DNA of 60,284 bases from NCBI GenBank assembly GCA_964545545.1, contig CAZJGK010000007.1, positions 1-60,284 of the forward strand. Direction: 5' to 3'. Origin of the DNA: JAHJTW01 sp964545545 (GTDB taxonomy: Bacteria; Krumholzibacteriota; Krumholzibacteriia; LZORAL124-64-63). The position numbers and the translations under genes were made by a program. Below, piece after piece: positions 1 to 7,986 of this stretch. The notes under the pieces are model-generated. The model was not told where the DNA came from, made no database searches, and saw nothing but the letters and a program-made list of their open reading frames with translations. The stretch's first letter is position 1. The number at the start of each line of letters is the position of its first letter.

Positions 1-162
1 GAAGGTTGCCGTGCGCTTGATCGCAAGCTCTACTGGATCCCCTTCACCATCGACATCGTTATCGTAGCCATCCACTTCATCAGGATCCTTGACCCTGGAG
101 GCCAGGACCGGGCTCTCAGCGATCATGGGCGCCAGACGCTGCTTACTCGTCCTCTTGGCCAT
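1..162 (-). CDS. 5' part of an unrecognised acidic protein (runs off window)
   Basis: An open frame starts at ATG 162 and stays open to the window edge, giving 54 residues that begin MAKRTSKQRLAP. After about residue 25 it becomes rich in Asp and Glu (DPDEVDGYDNDVDGEGDP), which resembles acidic linkers or calcium-binding stretches but matches no family I can name. Codons mostly end in G or C, as in neighbouring genes. It lies just downstream of the tRNA terminator on the same strand, which suits the start of a new transcription unit. I see no clear ribosome binding site. It could be non-coding; the support is only frame openness and composition. Confidence 0.4.
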   Translation of the reverse strand, partial: MAKRTSKQRLAPMIAESPVLASRVKDPDEVDGYDNDVDGEGDPVELAIKRTATF

Positions 163-226
163 TTCCACAGTCGGCTGGACGAACAAGGCAGGGCCCGGGA
201 CGTGGTGGGTGCCGTACCAATCCCAC

Positions 227-266
227 AAAAAAAGCACCTTCTCCATTTGCTGGTGGAGAAGGTGCT
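227..266 (-). terminator. Rho-independent terminator after the tRNA genes
   Basis: The arms AGCACCTTCTCC (233-244) and GGAGAAGGTGCT (255-266) form a perfect 12-bp stem with a 10-nt loop. On the minus strand the stem is followed by a run of seven T (complement of 227-233). It sits about 75 bp downstream of tRNA-Glu and would end transcription of the tRNA-Gln/tRNA-Glu unit. Confidence 0.85.
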
Positions 267-340
267 CATTCGGGACAGGCGAACATTCGAGGTCTGGTAC
301 AGACTTCCCCGTTTCACGGGTGTTCGTACACTGTCACATT

Positions 341-416
341 TGGTAGCCCCTAGGGGACTCGAACCCCTGTTACCGCCGTGAGAGGGCAGCGTCCTAGGCC
401 ACTAGACGAAGGGGCC
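341..416 (-). tRNA. tRNA-Glu (anticodon CUC)
   Basis: The minus strand folds as a 76-nt cloverleaf. The acceptor arm GGCCCCU/AGGGGCU is followed by a discriminator A and an encoded CCA. The T arm has the GTTCGAGTC core, and the anticodon loop CUCUCAC carries CUC at positions 34-36. The body closely resembles bacterial tRNA-Glu, including the ACGGCGGUAACAGGGG stretch. It reads Glu GAG codons. It lies 48 bp downstream of tRNA-Gln on the same strand and upstream of a strong terminator. Confidence 0.95.
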
Positions 417-464
417 ACGTTATGTCCACCCGCATTCCTAAGACAAAGCGGGAACTGTGGCTTA

Positions 465-538
465 TGGTTGCCCGGGGAGGATTCGAACCCCCATCGGCTG
501 AGCCAGAGTCAGCTGTCCTGCCGTTGGACGACCGGGCA
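465..538 (-). tRNA. tRNA-Gln (anticodon CUG)
   Basis: The minus strand gives a 74-nt cloverleaf. The acceptor arm UGCCCGG/CCGGGCA ends in discriminator A and an encoded CCA. The anticodon stem GCUGA/UCAGC encloses the loop CUCUGGC, so the anticodon is CUG. It reads Gln CAG codons. It lies 44 bp beyond the stop of the phosphatase-family gene and 48 bp before tRNA-Glu, so the two tRNAs probably share a transcript. Many bacteria without GlnRS charge this tRNA with Glu through GltX and then amidate it; gltX is upstream on the same strand. Confidence 0.93.
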
Positions 539-582
539 ATCGAAGGCGGAATATAGACCTCCGGCCCTTTTCGCGCAAGTAT

Positions 583-2604
583 TCAACCGCAGATCCGGTC
601 CAATTCCCGCTTCAATATCCGGTGCAGGGCTTCGGGGGATTCCAGGTCCATCCGGGTGGTCTTCCAGTCCACGGGCAACAGGATAAAAGGCTCTGTCTGG
701 GCCCCGCCCAGGCCGCCGTGGCTGCTGGTCTGTTCTTCCATGACCACGATCCGCTTCCGCTCGGCCAGCCAGGCGCCGTTGACCACCAGATCCCCCACTT
801 CCGAGTATCCCAGCAACTGGGCCAGTTCCCCCGACCAGCGATCAGGTTGGCCGTACACCGCCAAAGGATCCCCGCTGCCGCCGATCTGTCCGGTGATCAG
901 GTTCCTGATTCCGCCTTGCCCGATGGCCACCGCATCGCCGAACCTGCGGCTGGCCGCCACGAACCCGATGCCTTCATGGGTGGAAAGCCCGTCCACCAGG
1001 CCCGGATACAACTCGATGATCTCCTCCAGATGCAGAGCGTGGCCGTGTCCCGGGAAATAGATGTGGGCCAGGCTCCCCGAAGCGCAGACCACCGGAGCAT
1101 GATCCTCGCGGGCCTCCGGACCGGGGGGAACATCATCGGCCGTAATGGCCGCCAGGGTTCTGCGCCCCCGCCGGCCCACCCAGTTGAGCTGGGCGCTTCC
1201 GGTTTCTTCGAGTTCGGCCAGCAGGGAAGCCGTATAACTGCGATCCGGATTAAAGGCCCGACCCCGACCGATCCCCTGCGAGGGCGTTTCGCCCGCCAAC
1301 CCGGCCACGGTCTGCTCCAGGGATTGCCCGCAAAGAATCCGATAGGGAACGCTGGGTGTCTGACCGTGATCGGAAAACAATACGATGTCGTAGTTGATGG
1401 GCGAGGCCCGCCTTGCCCGGCGCCGCAAGGCGCGCAGACGCCGGTCGAACGAAGCCAGGCTGATCTGGGCCTGGTAGGTGTCGGGGCCGGAATAATGGGC
1501 GATATCGTCATACCCCACGAAATTGGAGTAGACCACCGGAACCCCGCGCACCATGTCCTGCTTGAGCCAGAAGAAGGAAAGATCCCGCAAGAAGGAGTTG
1601 GCAATGGCCCGCTGGGCAATCCGTCGCATGCTGAACTGCAACCGCGGCCGGTCCCGGTCCAGGCGTCCGACCAGGGCCATGAACAGGCCATTGAAAAAAT
1701 CCCAGGTCCCCGCCAACACCGCCAGGGTGTAGGCGTTGGGGCTGAGGAAGAAAAGGTTGAAGTCGGCGCGCTCACCTTCGCGCCGTCGGTCGGATTTCTC
1801 GCCCAGGGCGCTGACGGTCATCAGACGCTTGGCCGCCCCTCCCGACAGGAAGGTGTTGATGCAGGAACCCCCGGCCAGCAGTCCCGGTCGACCCTCACTG
1901 ACCATCTCTTCCAACTCCCGCAGATTCTCAGGATTGCTCACCACTTTGACCTGCTGGGTACGCCGATCAAACCAGCGATAACCCGCCACATTCTCACGGT
2001 TGCCGTAAAAAATACCGGCCTGGACCGCCGGCGTATTCGAGGGAATCCCGCAGCTCCAGCCCAGCAGGCGGTGGCTCTTGCGCGCCAACATGGCCGAGAC
2101 CGTGGGCATGCGTCCCTGGGAAAGGCTCTTGCGCAGGCTGGGCAAGGACAGTCCGTCCACCTGCAGGATCAACAATCCCCGCAGGGGCTTGCGGCTGGGT
2201 TTGGGCCCGTACCGGCGTCCCAGGCGGTAGATCACCGACTGGAAGAAGGGGTAGGCCTCGTCCAGGCCCAACCAACCGATGATGCCGGCGGAAATCACCG
2301 TCATGATCAGGGTCCCCAGCAGGGCCTCGCCATAGTTGGTGATGGTGAAGCCCTGCTCCATCCCGGCCAACAGATAAAAAATCAGGCTGTTGAAGAAAAG
2401 CGTGGGCAACCCCAGGGTCACTCCGTTCAGGGGCAGGGTCAAGAAAAGGAGCAGGGGCCGCAACACGATAAGCAGGGCCGCGAAATAGACAGGCAGCCGC
2501 AGTACGGCCACCCAGTAGCGTGGATAGGTGGTATCGATGTTGAACCCGGGCAACATTGACGTGGCCAGCAGCAGGGCCAGGACGGCCACCACCCACACCA
2601 GCAC
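583..2604 (-). CDS. Membrane-anchored alkaline-phosphatase-superfamily protein (phage-holin-type N-terminus)
   Basis: The 673-residue protein has about 120 N-terminal residues with four hydrophobic segments, of the type annotated phage holin family 4. A phosphodiesterase/nucleotide-pyrophosphatase-like domain follows. Visible metal-site motifs are VDG near residue 150, IPSNTP (Thr nucleophile position), YDDIAHYSGP and FSDHG, so the enzyme looks intact. The substrate is unknown; the domain probably acts in the membrane or periplasm on phosphate esters. The given start is a GTG at 2604. The frame stays open upstream, with a GGGAG at 2645-2649 followed by ATT (2640) or CTG (2637), and the extra residues LLGILGRY fit the usual N-terminus, so the true start may be about 11 codons earlier. 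It is probably cotranscribed with gltX. Confidence 0.8.
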   Translation of the reverse strand: MLVWVVAVLALLLATSMLPGFNIDTTYPRYWVAVLRLPVYFAALLIVLRPLLLFLTLPLNGVTLGLPTLFFNSLIFYLLAGMEQGFTITNYGEALLGTLIMTVISAGIIGWLGLDEAYPFFQSVIYRLGRRYGPKPSRKPLRGLLILQVDGLSLPSLRKSLSQGRMPTVSAMLARKSHRLLGWSCGIPSNTPAVQAGIFYGNRENVAGYRWFDRRTQQVKVVSNPENLRELEEMVSEGRPGLLAGGSCINTFLSGGAAKRLMTVSALGEKSDRRREGERADFNLFFLSPNAYTLAVLAGTWDFFNGLFMALVGRLDRDRPRLQFSMRRIAQRAIANSFLRDLSFFWLKQDMVRGVPVVYSNFVGYDDIAHYSGPDTYQAQISLASFDRRLRALRRRARRASPINYDIVLFSDHGQTPSVPYRILCGQSLEQTVAGLAGETPSQGIGRGRAFNPDRSYTASLLAELEETGSAQLNWVGRRGRRTLAAITADDVPPGPEAREDHAPVVCASGSLAHIYFPGHGHALHLEEIIELYPGLVDGLSTHEGIGFVAASRRFGDAVAIGQGGIRNLITGQIGGSGDPLAVYGQPDRWSGELAQLLGYSEVGDLVVNGAWLAERKRIVVMEEQTSSHGGLGGAQTEPFILLPVDWKTTRMDLESPEALHRILKRELDRICG

Positions 2605-2693
2605 GTACCGTCCCAGAATGCCCAGCAGGGTTTTCAGAATCGCGCTCCCGTGATGTGACCCGGTCTTACTCCACGGCCCGGATCCCGGGGAGC

Positions 2694-4187
2694 TTAGGCT
2701 GATCCGGCCGCCTTGCGCAACCTCTCAATGGATCGGCGCAGACCGATCAGCTCCATCACCTCGAAAATTCCGGCGCTGCGGCCCTGACCGGTCAGCGCCA
2801 CCCGGGCCGGATGAATGATTTGCCCCGCCTTGACCTGTTGCTGCTCGGCACATGCCCGCACGACCTCCTCGAAGGCCGCCGCGGGCTGGGCTTCATCAAG
2901 CGCCAGTTGCTCGGCCAGGGCATCAGCCAAGGCCGTCAGCAGCTTGGCTGCCGCGGACGCGGCCACGTTCTCGTCCCAGACTTCCTGGTCGATGAAAAAG
3001 TCCTCGTCGAAGAGGAACCCGATCTGTTCCGGCAGGGTCACCAGGCTGTTGAACCGGTTGCCCAGTGTCCCCAGCACCCGGGCGAGATAGGTCTCGGTGG
3101 AATCGGCGCCGTGGATCAACCACCCGGCATCCAGCCCCCAGCCACGCTCCCGCAGCAGCGGCAGGGCGAGCTGCAACCTTTCATCCTCACTCAAGGCCTT
3201 GATGTGTTCGCTGTTGATGAAGTTCAATTTGTCGTAATCGAAAGCGGCCGGGCTGCTGCCGATTTTCTTGAGACTGAATTTCCCGATGATCTCCTGGGCG
3301 CTCATGACTTCCTTGGCCGTTCCGCCGGGCGACCATCCCAGCAGGGAAAGGTAGTTGAGCATGGCTGCCGGCAGGATGCCCTGCTTCCGGAATTCCTGCA
3401 CGCTGGTGGCCCCGTGGCGCTTGCTCAGCCGCTTCCTGTCCGGCCCCAGGATCATGGGCATGTGGCCGAACTTGGGCGGCTTCCAGCCCAAGGCCTGGTA
3501 GATCAAGATTTGGAACGGCGTATTGCTGACGTGGTCATCCCCGCGCAGCACGTGGGAAATTTCCATCAGATGATCATCCACGACACAGGCGAACTGATAG
3601 GTGGGAAATCCGTCCGCCTTGACGATGACCCGGTCCACGAGCACGTCGTTATGGAACTCCAGCTTGTCCAGAATGATGTCGTACCAGAAGGTCTCCCCCT
3701 GGTCGGGAGTGCGCAGACGCCAGGCAAACGGTTGGCCCGCCGCCTCGGCGGCGGCGACCTGGTCAGCCGTCAAATCACGGCAATGGCCGTCGTACCCTTC
3801 CCAGACACCACCCGAGGCCTTGATTTCCGCTTCCCGACGCTCGAGATCCCCGGCCGAGCAGAAGCATTTGTAGACGTGCCCGGTGGCGGCCAGTTGTTCC
3901 AGCTGCCGGCGGTAAATATCCAGCCTCCGGGACTGCAGATACGGGCCGAAGTCCCCGCCCACATCAGGCCCCTCATCCCAGTCCAACCCCAGCCAGCGCA
4001 TGCCCTCCAGGATGGCCGCATAGGATTCCTCGGTGCTGCGCTCCTGGTCGGTATCCTCGATGCGCAGGACAAAGACGCCCTGCTGGCTGCGGGTGTACAA
4101 CCAGTTGAACAGCGCCGTGCGAGCCCCGCCGACATGGAGATGACCGGTGGGGCTGGGAGCAAAACGAACACGGGGGGCCGGACACAT
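2694..4187 (-). CDS. gltX: Glutamyl-tRNA synthetase
   Basis: This class I aminoacyl-tRNA synthetase attaches glutamate to tRNA-Glu and, in many bacteria, to tRNA-Gln. The 497 residues match the family length. The HIGH-type motif appears as SPTGHLHVGG near the N-terminus and the KMSKS-type motif as KRLSKRHG in the middle. I chose ATG 4187 rather than GTG 4193 because AAGGA then sits 8 nt upstream. The gene lies on the same strand as, and about 2.2 kb upstream of, tRNA-Gln and tRNA-Glu. Whether it is the discriminating or non-discriminating form cannot be read from the sequence alone. Confidence 0.97.
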   Translation of the reverse strand: MCPAPRVRFAPSPTGHLHVGGARTALFNWLYTRSQQGVFVLRIEDTDQERSTEESYAAILEGMRWLGLDWDEGPDVGGDFGPYLQSRRLDIYRRQLEQLAATGHVYKCFCSAGDLERREAEIKASGGVWEGYDGHCRDLTADQVAAAEAAGQPFAWRLRTPDQGETFWYDIILDKLEFHNDVLVDRVIVKADGFPTYQFACVVDDHLMEISHVLRGDDHVSNTPFQILIYQALGWKPPKFGHMPMILGPDRKRLSKRHGATSVQEFRKQGILPAAMLNYLSLLGWSPGGTAKEVMSAQEIIGKFSLKKIGSSPAAFDYDKLNFINSEHIKALSEDERLQLALPLLRERGWGLDAGWLIHGADSTETYLARVLGTLGNRFNSLVTLPEQIGFLFDEDFFIDQEVWDENVAASAAAKLLTALADALAEQLALDEAQPAAAFEEVVRACAEQQQVKAGQIIHPARVALTGQGRSAGIFEVMELIGLRRSIERLRKAAGSA

Positions 4188-4235
4188 GGACACGATCCTT
4201 CCCGGCGCCTTTCAGCGCCTGCCCAAGCAAAAAAA

Positions 4236-5270
4236 TCAGGGTTGTAGGTGCGGCCTCGGCAGCGGAGGATTCTTGCCGCCGGGTTCACCAAGCTTTACCG
4301 GATCAAGACTGGCGGCCAGCTCTGCGGCGTTCAAACCATAGACCTTTTCCGCCGCCGTGGAAAAATCGGTGCCATGGGACACCAGGTCCAGACATTCCCG
4401 CATGGCTTCGAGCCCGCCCCGGTTTTCCACCAGCTCCCAGACCATCAAGAAAGCATTGTAACAGGCTTTGCGATAGACCTCGCGATCACGCGCGGGATCC
4501 GGGTCCGGGCCCTTGCCCAGCAAAGCATCCACCAGGGCCGGGGACATCACAACCGGACCGTCGACCCGGAATTGGGCCATGTAATTGACCAGGTGCTGCC
4601 CATCCTCGCCGCAGTATTCAACCAGGCCCTGATGCAGCCAGGACGGCAGGGCGGTCCCCACCCGGTGCTCCAGAATCCAGTCGGTCACCACCATGAAGGC
4701 GGCATGGGCATCCAGAGTGCGGTTCTGCAACAGGGGCCAGGGTTCCATGATCACCCGATCACCGTCCAGGGCATACAGGCGCCAAATCCCGTACCCGGTT
4801 TGCCGGGTGTAGTCTTCGAGTTTATCGGGGGTGATGACTTCCAGGGAATCCGGCGGATCCAGGCCCAGCAGTGGCGGCACATCGTGCCAGGCCCAGTCCA
4901 GCAGCTCGAGGAACTGGAGCATGTCGCAGTCGCTGTAACCTGGATTGTGCCGCAGAGTGAAGGGGCCGTAGCGCTTGGTATCCGGGGAAATGATCAAATC
5001 CGGCCGGGGAATCATCTGGTGACGCTGACAAAAGGCGCCGGGACCATAAGTGCGGCCGTCGGCATCCCGCATCACGGTCCAATCCGGCCAGTATTGGGCG
5101 TGCTTGTGGTCGGGAAACCCGATTTTAGCCAGCTCCAGAGATGAGCAGCGGGGAAACACGGCATCGGGGGTCAAGGGCGGCAGCTCACTGGGATGGGTTT
5201 GAGCCGAAACTCCGGCCACCCCTCCGCTCAGCAGGCCGATCACCATGATCAGCGACCAGAAACGCGACAT
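4236..5270 (-). CDS. Exported peptidase-MA-like protein with degenerate zinc site
   Basis: The 344-residue protein has a signal peptide (hydrophobic residues 7-20, cleavage after VSA). Around residues 187-219 it shows the layout of gluzincin peptidase-MA proteins: a helix, then LPSWLHQGLVEY, the usual site of the second motif P.WL.EG.AEY. The first motif, normally HExxH, reads HAAFM, so the catalytic Glu and second His are missing and peptidase activity is unlikely. Glu218 remains. The start codon follows the stop of the upstream TPR gene by one base, with a GGAGGG inside the end of that gene, so the two are translationally coupled. It may be a structural partner of the TPR protein. Function unknown. 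Confidence 0.7.
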   Translation of the reverse strand: MSRFWSLIMVIGLLSGGVAGVSAQTHPSELPPLTPDAVFPRCSSLELAKIGFPDHKHAQYWPDWTVMRDADGRTYGPGAFCQRHQMIPRPDLIISPDTKRYGPFTLRHNPGYSDCDMLQFLELLDWAWHDVPPLLGLDPPDSLEVITPDKLEDYTRQTGYGIWRLYALDGDRVIMEPWPLLQNRTLDAHAAFMVVTDWILEHRVGTALPSWLHQGLVEYCGEDGQHLVNYMAQFRVDGPVVMSPALVDALLGKGPDPDPARDREVYRKACYNAFLMVWELVENRGGLEAMRECLDLVSHGTDFSTAAEKVYGLNAAELAASLDPVKLGEPGGKNPPLPRPHLQP

Positions 5271-5271
5271 T

Positions 5272-6960
5272 TCAGGAACCCTCCTTCAGTTTTTTCGCCT
5301 GGTCGTACCAGACCATGGCTTCCTTCTTGTTGCCTTTGGCTGCGTAAACCCTGCCGATGGCATTGAGCAGGACCGGCGTCTCCTCGATATCCATGCCCTT
5401 TTCAAAGGCTACCAGGGCGTCTTCATAGTCCTTCAGGAAGTAGTAGGCCAGCCCCTGGCTGTAATAGGCCCGGTAGGTAGGACCCTCCATCGCCATCAAC
5501 CGGGTAAAGGAGGCGGCGGCATCCCCATACTGGCCGGCATCCATATAGGCCAAAGACAGGTTGTACTGGGCCTTGACGTACGTCGAGTCCGCCCGCAAAG
5601 CCTCCTGATAACAGGCTATGGCCTTTTCGGGGATTTCGGCCCTCTGGGCACAGGATCCCGCCTGGAAAATCAACTTGGGATCGGGATTCAGGGCATAGGC
5701 GCGTTGGTAGCAGGACATGGCGTCCCTGTACTGCCGGATGTTCTGGTAGCACTGGGCCAGAGCCAACCAGGCCTGCGCCATCTCCGGTTTCTCCTTGACC
5801 ACGACCCGCAGGGAGGGGATGGCCGCGTGGAATTTCTTTTCCCGCATGAGGCTGACGGCGTAGTTGTAGACCACTTCGGGGTTCGCGTTGGCGGTGTTCA
5901 CCCCTGCGCGCAGATACTTTGTCGCCTCGGTGTCTCGACCCAGGCGCATCAGAAGGTTCCCGATGGCAACCCGCACGTCATCCAGGGAGTCGTCGAGGCC
6001 GTAGGCCTTCTCGTAGGCCGTCACCGCATCCTCGAGGTGGCCCGTCTTTTCGTAGACCTTGCCGCTGGCAATCCAGGTGCCCGGTTTGTCGGGATAACGC
6101 TCCCTGGCCAGCCGGGTGGCGACACGAGCATCCAGATCCCGGCCGTCGGCGAGGTAGGCATCCACCAGACGCGGCAAAAGGTCCAGACGATCCGGCGCCA
6201 ACTCATAGGCTTGCTCGTACATGGCCGTGGCTTCGGAGGCAAGGCCCGACTTTTCCATCAACTGGGCATCATCGACCAGCATGGTCACCCTGTTGTGGAC
6301 CAGATTATTCGCTTCCAGCCAACCGTCCTCGGTCTGGGCCTCGTGGGTCTCCAGCCATTTCGCCGCCTGGGGAGCATACTCGTTCAGCAGATCGCGCCTG
6401 GACTGCTCGTTGCCGGCAGAGTCGAGCGTTTCCAGCAGGGAAAGCACGAGCCGCATCAGCTCCGGAGAAACCTTCGGGCCCAGGGTCTCGATGCCCTCCC
6501 GGTAGGTGGCCATGGCTTTCCCGGTCATCCCGGCCCGCTTCTGGGCATCACCTATCAACCGCCAATAGTCCCGGCCCCCCATCTTATCGAACTTGCGGTA
6601 GGCCTGAAACTCGCGGATCGCCATTTCATCGGCCCCGAGGTGGGAAAAAGCGAGCCCCAGATTGCGGTGATAGTCACCGTCGGTCGGATCTGTTTGCACA
6701 GCGCTGATGAAACAGTCCCGGGCCGTGGCGAAATCACCCTCCGTGGCACTCAAAACACCCAGATCATTCCAGGCCTTGCCGTCGGCCGGATCAGCCTTCA
6801 CCCGCGCCTGCAGTTCGGCCTTTTGTTCCGCCGGGGTTTTGGGTTCCGGCTGAATCGAGGCCGTATCCGGGAAAGCCTCCGGTGTCTGGGCCCGGCCCGC
6901 GGACGGCGGACACAGGACTCCCAACACCAGGACAATCAAGATCAGGTATTTTGTCGGCAT
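5272..6960 (-). CDS. Exported tetratricopeptide-repeat protein
   Basis: With the start at ATG 6960 the protein is 562 residues. It begins MPTKYLILIVLVLGVL and has a signal peptide ending near GRAQ. Almost the whole mature part is TPR helices with typical motifs such as AWNDLG, YNLSLAYMDAGQYGDAA and YYSQGLAYYFLKDYEDALVAFEKG; I estimate ten or more repeats. TPR proteins act as scaffolds, here probably in the periplasm. The frame is open for a further 102 codons upstream, but that part lies in the divergent promoter region and lacks protein-like character. The peptidase-MA-like gene follows after one base. Confidence 0.85.
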   Translation of the reverse strand: MPTKYLILIVLVLGVLCPPSAGRAQTPEAFPDTASIQPEPKTPAEQKAELQARVKADPADGKAWNDLGVLSATEGDFATARDCFISAVQTDPTDGDYHRNLGLAFSHLGADEMAIREFQAYRKFDKMGGRDYWRLIGDAQKRAGMTGKAMATYREGIETLGPKVSPELMRLVLSLLETLDSAGNEQSRRDLLNEYAPQAAKWLETHEAQTEDGWLEANNLVHNRVTMLVDDAQLMEKSGLASEATAMYEQAYELAPDRLDLLPRLVDAYLADGRDLDARVATRLARERYPDKPGTWIASGKVYEKTGHLEDAVTAYEKAYGLDDSLDDVRVAIGNLLMRLGRDTEATKYLRAGVNTANANPEVVYNYAVSLMREKKFHAAIPSLRVVVKEKPEMAQAWLALAQCYQNIRQYRDAMSCYQRAYALNPDPKLIFQAGSCAQRAEIPEKAIACYQEALRADSTYVKAQYNLSLAYMDAGQYGDAAASFTRLMAMEGPTYRAYYSQGLAYYFLKDYEDALVAFEKGMDIEETPVLLNAIGRVYAAKGNKKEAMVWYDQAKKLKEGS

Positions 6961-7030
6961 ATGCACCGCTTCGGGAGGTGGTTTATGGTAAGGATCACGG
7001 AAGATCCCCATTCCTTTGCCCCCATGATAG

Positions 7031-7141
7031 GGATCCGGATGACAGGTGTCCAGCGCGCCCATTTCAGGGGTTTTTGTACCCCGCAGCCCCTTTTCGGTTT
7101 CGCTTTCTTGCTGAACCGAACGAATCCGGATGGATCCGGAC
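7031..7141. repeat. Repeated ATCCGGAT boxes in a divergent promoter region
   Basis: The palindrome ATCCGGAT occurs at 7033-7040 and 7124-7131. A second near copy, ATCCGGAC, is at 7134-7141. Positions 7125-7140 form an inverted repeat TCCGGAT-GG-ATCCGGA. All lie in the 216-bp gap between the divergent TPR and MBL genes, where an operator would be expected. In GC-rich DNA this could be chance. Confidence 0.3.
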
Positions 7142-7176
7142 TTGACGTCCACCATTGCTGCTGTTGCTTTATGGTC

Positions 7177-7986
7177 ATGATTGAATTCCATATCCTGGGC
7201 GCCGGTGGCGCCCTGCCCACCGCCACCCACAATCCCGCCGCCTACCTGGTGGAGGTGGATGGGCATTCCCTTGTTCTGGATCCCGGTCCGGGCGCCCTGG
7301 TCCGCCTGACAACTTCGGGATTGCTGCCCGGCGGGGTTGACGACATCAATCAGGTGTTGCTGTCACACCTGCACCCCGACCATTCCTTGGACCTCGTGGC
7401 CCTTCTTTTCGCCCTGCACTCCCCCTTGCCGGAAAGCCGGGAACCCTTGACGATCCAGGGGCCGGGCGGACTGCGCGACCTGCTGGACGCCTGGGGAAAC
7501 ATCTATGGCCGCTGGCTTGAACCCCGCCACCGCAGCCTGATCATCGAGGAAATCCCGGGCGGCCAGACACGGCCTCTGCCCGGCTCCGGCTCCCTTGAGG
7601 CCTTCGCCGTCAACCATCCCCAGGACCGGCTGGCAACAGAATGCCTGGGCTTCAAATTTTCCGACCGCGAGGGTCACACGGTTGTATATTCAGGCGATAC
7701 CGGTCCCTCGGACCGGTTGGAGCTCGCGGCCCGCGGGGTCGATCTGCTGGTCGTCGAATGCTCCACGCCCGACCACCTGAAAACTCCGGGTCACATGACC
7801 CCTTCGGACGTGGGCAGGCTTTGCGCGACAGCCGGACCTCGGCGCGTGGCCCTGACCCACCTGTACCCTCCGGCAGCCGCCATGGATCTTGTGGCCGCCG
7901 TGGGGAATTATTTTGCGGGGCCCGTGGTACAAGCGTGCGATGGTACCCACCTGAGCGTTCCTGACGAGACTGGAGATAAGGCGTGA
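7177..7986 (+). CDS. MBL-fold (metallo-beta-lactamase-like, RNase Z-type) hydrolase
   Basis: The 269-residue protein has the di-metal motifs of the fold: SHLHPDHSLD (HxHxDH), PGHMTPSD, a YSGDTG Asp ligand and LTHLYPP. The first strand IEFHILGAGGALPT is typical of RNase Z/arylsulfatase-type members. It is probably a cytoplasmic hydrolase with unknown substrate. The start could be ATG 7171 or 7177; neither has a strong ribosome binding site. The frame is open far upstream, but that is opposite the TPR gene and is not coding. The stop overlaps the start of the next gene (TGATG), so the two are cotranscribed. Confidence 0.88.
   Translation: MIEFHILGAGGALPTATHNPAAYLVEVDGHSLVLDPGPGALVRLTTSGLLPGGVDDINQVLLSHLHPDHSLDLVALLFALHSPLPESREPLTIQGPGGLRDLLDAWGNIYGRWLEPRHRSLIIEEIPGGQTRPLPGSGSLEAFAVNHPQDRLATECLGFKFSDREGHTVVYSGDTGPSDRLELAARGVDLLVVECSTPDHLKTPGHMTPSDVGRLCATAGPRRVALTHLYPPAAAMDLVAAVGNYFAGPVVQACDGTHLSVPDETGDKA

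Noticed and set aside
622..2559. A 645-codon plus-strand frame opposite the phosphatase-family gene
   Set aside because: Low-complexity His/Gln/Pro-rich translation typical of an antisense shadow.
5245..7170. A long N-terminal extension of the MBL gene
   Set aside because: It is antisense to the TPR gene; MBL similarity starts only at about 7177.
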